Below are positions 13,808-16,353 of a stretch of 16,353 nucleotides of DNA, one piece after another (positions within the stretch are counted from its first letter, which is position 1; every line of letters begins with the position of its first letter). The stretch covers positions 1 through 16,353 of the forward strand of contig JACQDO010000055.1 in assembly GCA_016201085.1 (NCBI GenBank), written 5' to 3'. The DNA is from Hyphomicrobiales bacterium. GTDB taxonomy: Bacteria > Pseudomonadota > Alphaproteobacteria > Rhizobiales > Xanthobacteraceae. The position numbers and the translations under genes were made by a program. The notes under the pieces are model-generated. The model ran no database searches, was not told the DNA's origin, and saw only the letters and a list, made by a program, of their open reading frames with translations.

Positions 13808-15856
13808 ATGCAACCGGCGAGACCTGAGTCCGTCTCCATGCGCCTCATCGAATTTCTGCCGCGATTCAAACAACTGACCCGGTTGCTCACCGCCTTCTCG
13901 GTGCGTACCCGCATTGTCGTCTTGGCACTAATCCCGGTTGCCGGCTTCATCGCCAACGGATTGACCTATGTCGCCGGTGAGACGGAAGTCGGCACCGCCT
14001 TCCAGACCGCCAAGCGTTCTTCTGCGCTTGCCGATGCCAGCCGCGACTTCAAAAGCGCGGTTACGGGGATGCGTATTATCGTGCGGGATTTCAGCGTCTC
14101 GCCCAGCGACAATCTGGTGGTGAGCTTCGAGCAGACGCATGCGCACGCGCTGCTCAGCCTCGACAACATTGCCGCCTCGATCGACCGCCGTGGCCCCGAA
14201 AATATCGTCGCTCTGCGCAAGGATGTGCTCGAGCTGAGCGAAACCTTCGCCGACCTGGTGCGGCAACAGAAGATCGTCGGCTTTGACGAAAGATCGGGTC
14301 TGCGCGGCAAGCTGCTCGAAGCCAGCAATGCGGTCGAGCGCATCATCAACGAGAACATGACTTGGTTGGCGGAGTCGGAAGCGACGAAATTGATGATGGC
14401 GCTGCTGGTCATGCGTCATCACGAGGCCGAGTATCGGCTTGCTCAAACGGAACTGACCCGGCAACAATTCTTCGCCGGCTACAAGAAATTCACCGACACC
14501 TTCGCCCAGATCGACGGCACGGCGGAGATGAAGGAGTCGCTTGAGCGTCAAGTGAAGACCTATGCCGATACCTTCGCGCAATGGATAGAAGGCTTCGATC
14601 GCGTACGTCCGCTGCGCGCGGTGATCGATATCGACAGCCAGCGTATGTTGCCGCGGGCGGATGAAATCATCGCGCGCGCGCGCGACACCGCGGAGTTAGC
14701 TTCATCGGGACTCTCGGCGTCGCAGGCACGCACGCGCACCGGCATTATCGCGGTGGGCATTCTCATGGTCGCGCTCGGTCTCGGTTTCAGCTGGCTGATC
14801 GGGCGCAGCATCACGCGGCCGCTCAACGGCCTGGCCGGCGTGATGAAACGCCTCGCCGCCGGCGATACCGGTGCACGCATCCCCGCCACGCAAACGCACG
14901 ATGAAATCGGCGAAATGGCGCGCACCGTGATCGTGTTCCGCGACAGCATGATCGAGCGAGAAAGCCTGGCGCAGACTCAGGCCGACGCCAGCCGCGCGCG
15001 CGAGCAGCGCAGCGAAATCATTGCGTCGACCATCGGGCAGTTCAAGCTTTCGGTCGAAAATGTGCTGGGCAAACTGCGCACGGCGGCGATGAAGCTCGAA
15101 ATGAGCTCGGCCGATCTCAACAAGACCGCCGATACGGTGTCGGCGGAAGCCAATACCGCCGAACTGCGCGTTGCCGCCGCCTCCGACAACGTCTCTTCGG
15201 CCGCGAGCTCGGTCGAAGAACTTGCGGCCTCGATCGGCGAGATCGCCACGCAGGCGGGCAAATCCACCGAAGTGGCGGGCCGCGCGGTCTCGGAAGCCCA
15301 GCGCACCGTCGCCACCATGGAGCAGCTCGGCAATGCCGCCACCCGCATCGGCGAGGTGGTGGGCCTGATCCAGGCGATCGCCGGGCAGACCAACCTGCTC
15401 GCGCTCAACGCCACCATCGAGGCCGCCCGTGCCGGCGATTCCGGCAAAGGCTTCGCGGTGGTCGCGGCCGAGGTGAAGTCGCTGGCCGGACAGACCGCCA
15501 AGGCGACCGAGGAAATCGCCGAGCAGATCGGCTCGATCCAGTCGGCCGCCGCCGACGCCGTGCAGGCGATCGAGCAGGTCAACGCCATCATCCGCGACAT
15601 GTCGTCGATCGCCACCACAGTGGCGGCCACCGTCGATCAGCAGAACTCGGCCGTGGCGCAGATCGCGGAAGGCGTCAGCCGCGCCTCCGGCGAGGCGCGC
15701 ACCGGCGCCGAGGCGATGAGCCGGGTGGCCGGCGTCACCACCGACGCCCGCGCCACTGCGTCCGACGTCAAGGATCTCGCCGACGCGGTCGCGGTCGAGG
15801 CGGAGGGCCTGGAAGCGGAAGTGCGCCAGTTCCTCACCAACGTGCAGGCGGCGTAG
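13808..15856 (+). CDS. Methyl-accepting chemotaxis protein with large periplasmic helical sensor
   Basis: A 682-residue chemoreceptor that signals to CheA/CheW. TM1 is at about 36-57 ([20 protein letters not shown]). A periplasmic, mostly helical domain of about 250 residues follows, of a size and texture fitting the helical bimodular (HBM) type; this is judged from length and helix pattern only. TM2 is at about 312-332 ([20 protein letters not shown]), then HAMP ([20 protein letters not shown]) to about 390. The signalling domain has its conserved tip at about 515-550 ([37 protein letters not shown]). There is no C-terminal CheR-binding pentapeptide. No che genes are adjacent. ATG 13808 is the first start; ATG 13838 is also possible, and neither has a strong ribosome site. 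A hairpin-rich repeat follows. Confidence 0.92.
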   Translation: MQPARPESVSMRLIEFLPRFKQLTRLLTAFSVRTRIVVLALIPVAGFIANGLTYVAGETEVGTAFQTAKRSSALADASRDFKSAVTGMRIIVRDFSVSPSDNLVVSFEQTHAHALLSLDNIAASIDRRGPENIVALRKDVLELSETFADLVRQQKIVGFDERSGLRGKLLEASNAVERIINENMTWLAESEATKLMMALLVMRHHEAEYRLAQTELTRQQFFAGYKKFTDTFAQIDGTAEMKESLERQVKTYADTFAQWIEGFDRVRPLRAVIDIDSQRMLPRADEIIARARDTAELASSGLSASQARTRTGIIAVGILMVALGLGFSWLIGRSITRPLNGLAGVMKRLAAGDTGARIPATQTHDEIGEMARTVIVFRDSMIERESLAQTQADASRAREQRSEIIASTIGQFKLSVENVLGKLRTAAMKLEMSSADLNKTADTVSAEANTAELRVAAASDNVSSAASSVEELAASIGEIATQAGKSTEVAGRAVSEAQRTVATMEQLGNAATRIGEVVGLIQAIAGQTNLLALNATIEAARAGDSGKGFAVVAAEVKSLAGQTAKATEEIAEQIGSIQSAAADAVQAIEQVNAIIRDMSSIATTVAATVDQQNSAVAQIAEGVSRASGEARTGAEAMSRVAGVTTDARATASDVKDLADAVAVEAEGLEAEVRQFLTNVQAA

Positions 15857-15868
15857 CGACCGTCCGCT

Positions 15869-15953
15869 CATTCCCGCGCAGGCGGGAATCCAGCTAAGAT
15901 ACGATTTCAAGTCCCCGCTGGAGCTTGCACCCACGCAGGCGGGTGCGGGGACG
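15869..15953. repeat. Two-hairpin dispersed repeat between chemoreceptor and YihY genes
   Basis: Hairpin 1: ATTCCCGC (15870-15877) with GCGGGAAT (15882-15889). Hairpin 2: GTCCCCGC (15911-15918) with GCGGGGAC (15945-15952), which encloses the alternative stem GCACCC/GGGTGC (15927-15932/15941-15946). On the minus strand it reads as the familiar peptide SWIPACAGMS, a translation seen from this repeat type in many genomes. It begins 13 bases after the chemoreceptor stop codon and ends 24 bases before the next gene. Confidence 0.8.
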
Positions 15954-15976
15954 AGCAGGTTTCCGGGGCACGCGCC

Positions 15977-16353
15977 TTGCGCATTCTCAAATTGGCATTT
16001 CAGATCGCGCGCGACGCCTTCCAGCATTTTCTCGCCGATGACGGCTGGGCAATCGCCAGCCATATCGCGCTGTCCACGCTGATGGCGATATTCCCGTTCC
16101 TGATCGTGGTCACCGCGCTGGCCGGCTTCTTCTTCGGCTCCAAGCAGCTCGCCGACGAGGCGGCGCGCATTTTGCTGGAGGCCTGGCCCAAGGAAGTGGC
16201 CGGCCCGATCGCGCTCGATATCGCCGGCGTGCTCACCGACACCCGCGGCGACGTGCTGACCTTCGGCGTGCTGTTCGCGCTCTATTTCGCCTCCAGCGGC
16301 GTCGAAAGCCTGCGCATCGGGCTGAACCGCGCCTACGACGCGCCCGAGCAGCG
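15977..16353 (+). CDS. YihY/BrkB family membrane protein, N-terminal part (3' end outside window)
   Basis: The first 125 residues of a multi-pass inner-membrane protein of the YihY/virulence factor BrkB family, whose transport role is unsettled. The sequence shows RILKLAFQIARDAFQHFLADDGWAIASHIALS, typical of the family N-terminus. A hydrophobic helix follows (TLMAIFPFLIVVTALAGFFFG), then an amphipathic stretch, and the start of a second membrane segment (VLTFGVLFALYFASSGVESLRIGLNRAYD). The start is probably TTG 15977, which gives the RILKLA N-terminus; there is no ATG in frame nearby and only a weak G-rich ribosome site. The gene runs off the right edge. Confidence 0.85.
   Translation, partial: MRILKLAFQIARDAFQHFLADDGWAIASHIALSTLMAIFPFLIVVTALAGFFFGSKQLADEAARILLEAWPKEVAGPIALDIAGVLTDTRGDVLTFGVLFALYFASSGVESLRIGLNRAYDAPEQ

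Noticed and set aside
14702..16063. 453-codon minus-strand open frame opposite the chemoreceptor
   Set aside because: Gly/Asp/Arg-rich shadow frame, and part of it is translated repeat sequence (WIPACAGMS).

Overview
The window is GC-rich bacterial chromosome, almost certainly from an alphaproteobacterium of the order Hyphomicrobiales (Bradyrhizobium/Rhodopseudomonas/Xanthobacteraceae-like). The evidence is a class I lysyl-tRNA synthetase, an alphaproteobacterial Alph_Pro_TM protein next to a TSUP transporter, a methylsuccinyl-CoA dehydrogenase of the ethylmalonyl-CoA pathway, and several short intergenic repeats of the kind common in these genomes. The taxonomic call is inference from gene families; no rRNA or tRNA gene was seen.

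Layout, left to right. The 3' end of a Sel1-repeat protein (1-434, +) is followed by a perfect palindrome and a translationally coupled pair: a TauE/SafE-type exporter and a secreted, membrane-anchored Alph_Pro_TM protein (559-2258, +). A TPR-methyltransferase (2402-3331, -) is bracketed by two related repeats in the same orientation. A small membrane protein (3532-3807, +) abuts pyrD (3808-4905, -) tail to tail. A third, minimal copy of the repeat lies in the pyrD leader. Next come a LexA-like S24 regulator with a palindrome over its likely -10 box (5123-5755, +) and a Tat-exported beta-type carbonic anhydrase (5849-6403, +) ending at a good terminator. A methyltransferase without a usable start codon (about 6451-7205, +) follows. 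lysS (7218-8843, -) is divergent from a TIGR03862-type flavoprotein (8946-10196, +). A structured 172-base repeat fills the gap to an orphan solute-binding protein (10392-11306, -). A host-attachment-family protein (11406-11858, -) has an FNR/FixK-like site upstream. mcd (11962-13638, -) is divergent from a chemoreceptor (13808-15856, +). A second hairpin repeat precedes the truncated start of a YihY/BrkB membrane protein (15977-16353, +).

Most genes are stand-alone housekeeping or accessory genes; the only clear operon is the TSUP/Alph_Pro_TM pair. I see no phage, CRISPR, toxin-antitoxin or biosynthetic cluster, and no clearly new multi-gene system. The most informative non-coding signals are the modular repeat family (three copies at different stages of build-up), the operator-like palindrome of the S24 regulator, the FixK-like box, and the methyltransferase truncated next to a terminator.
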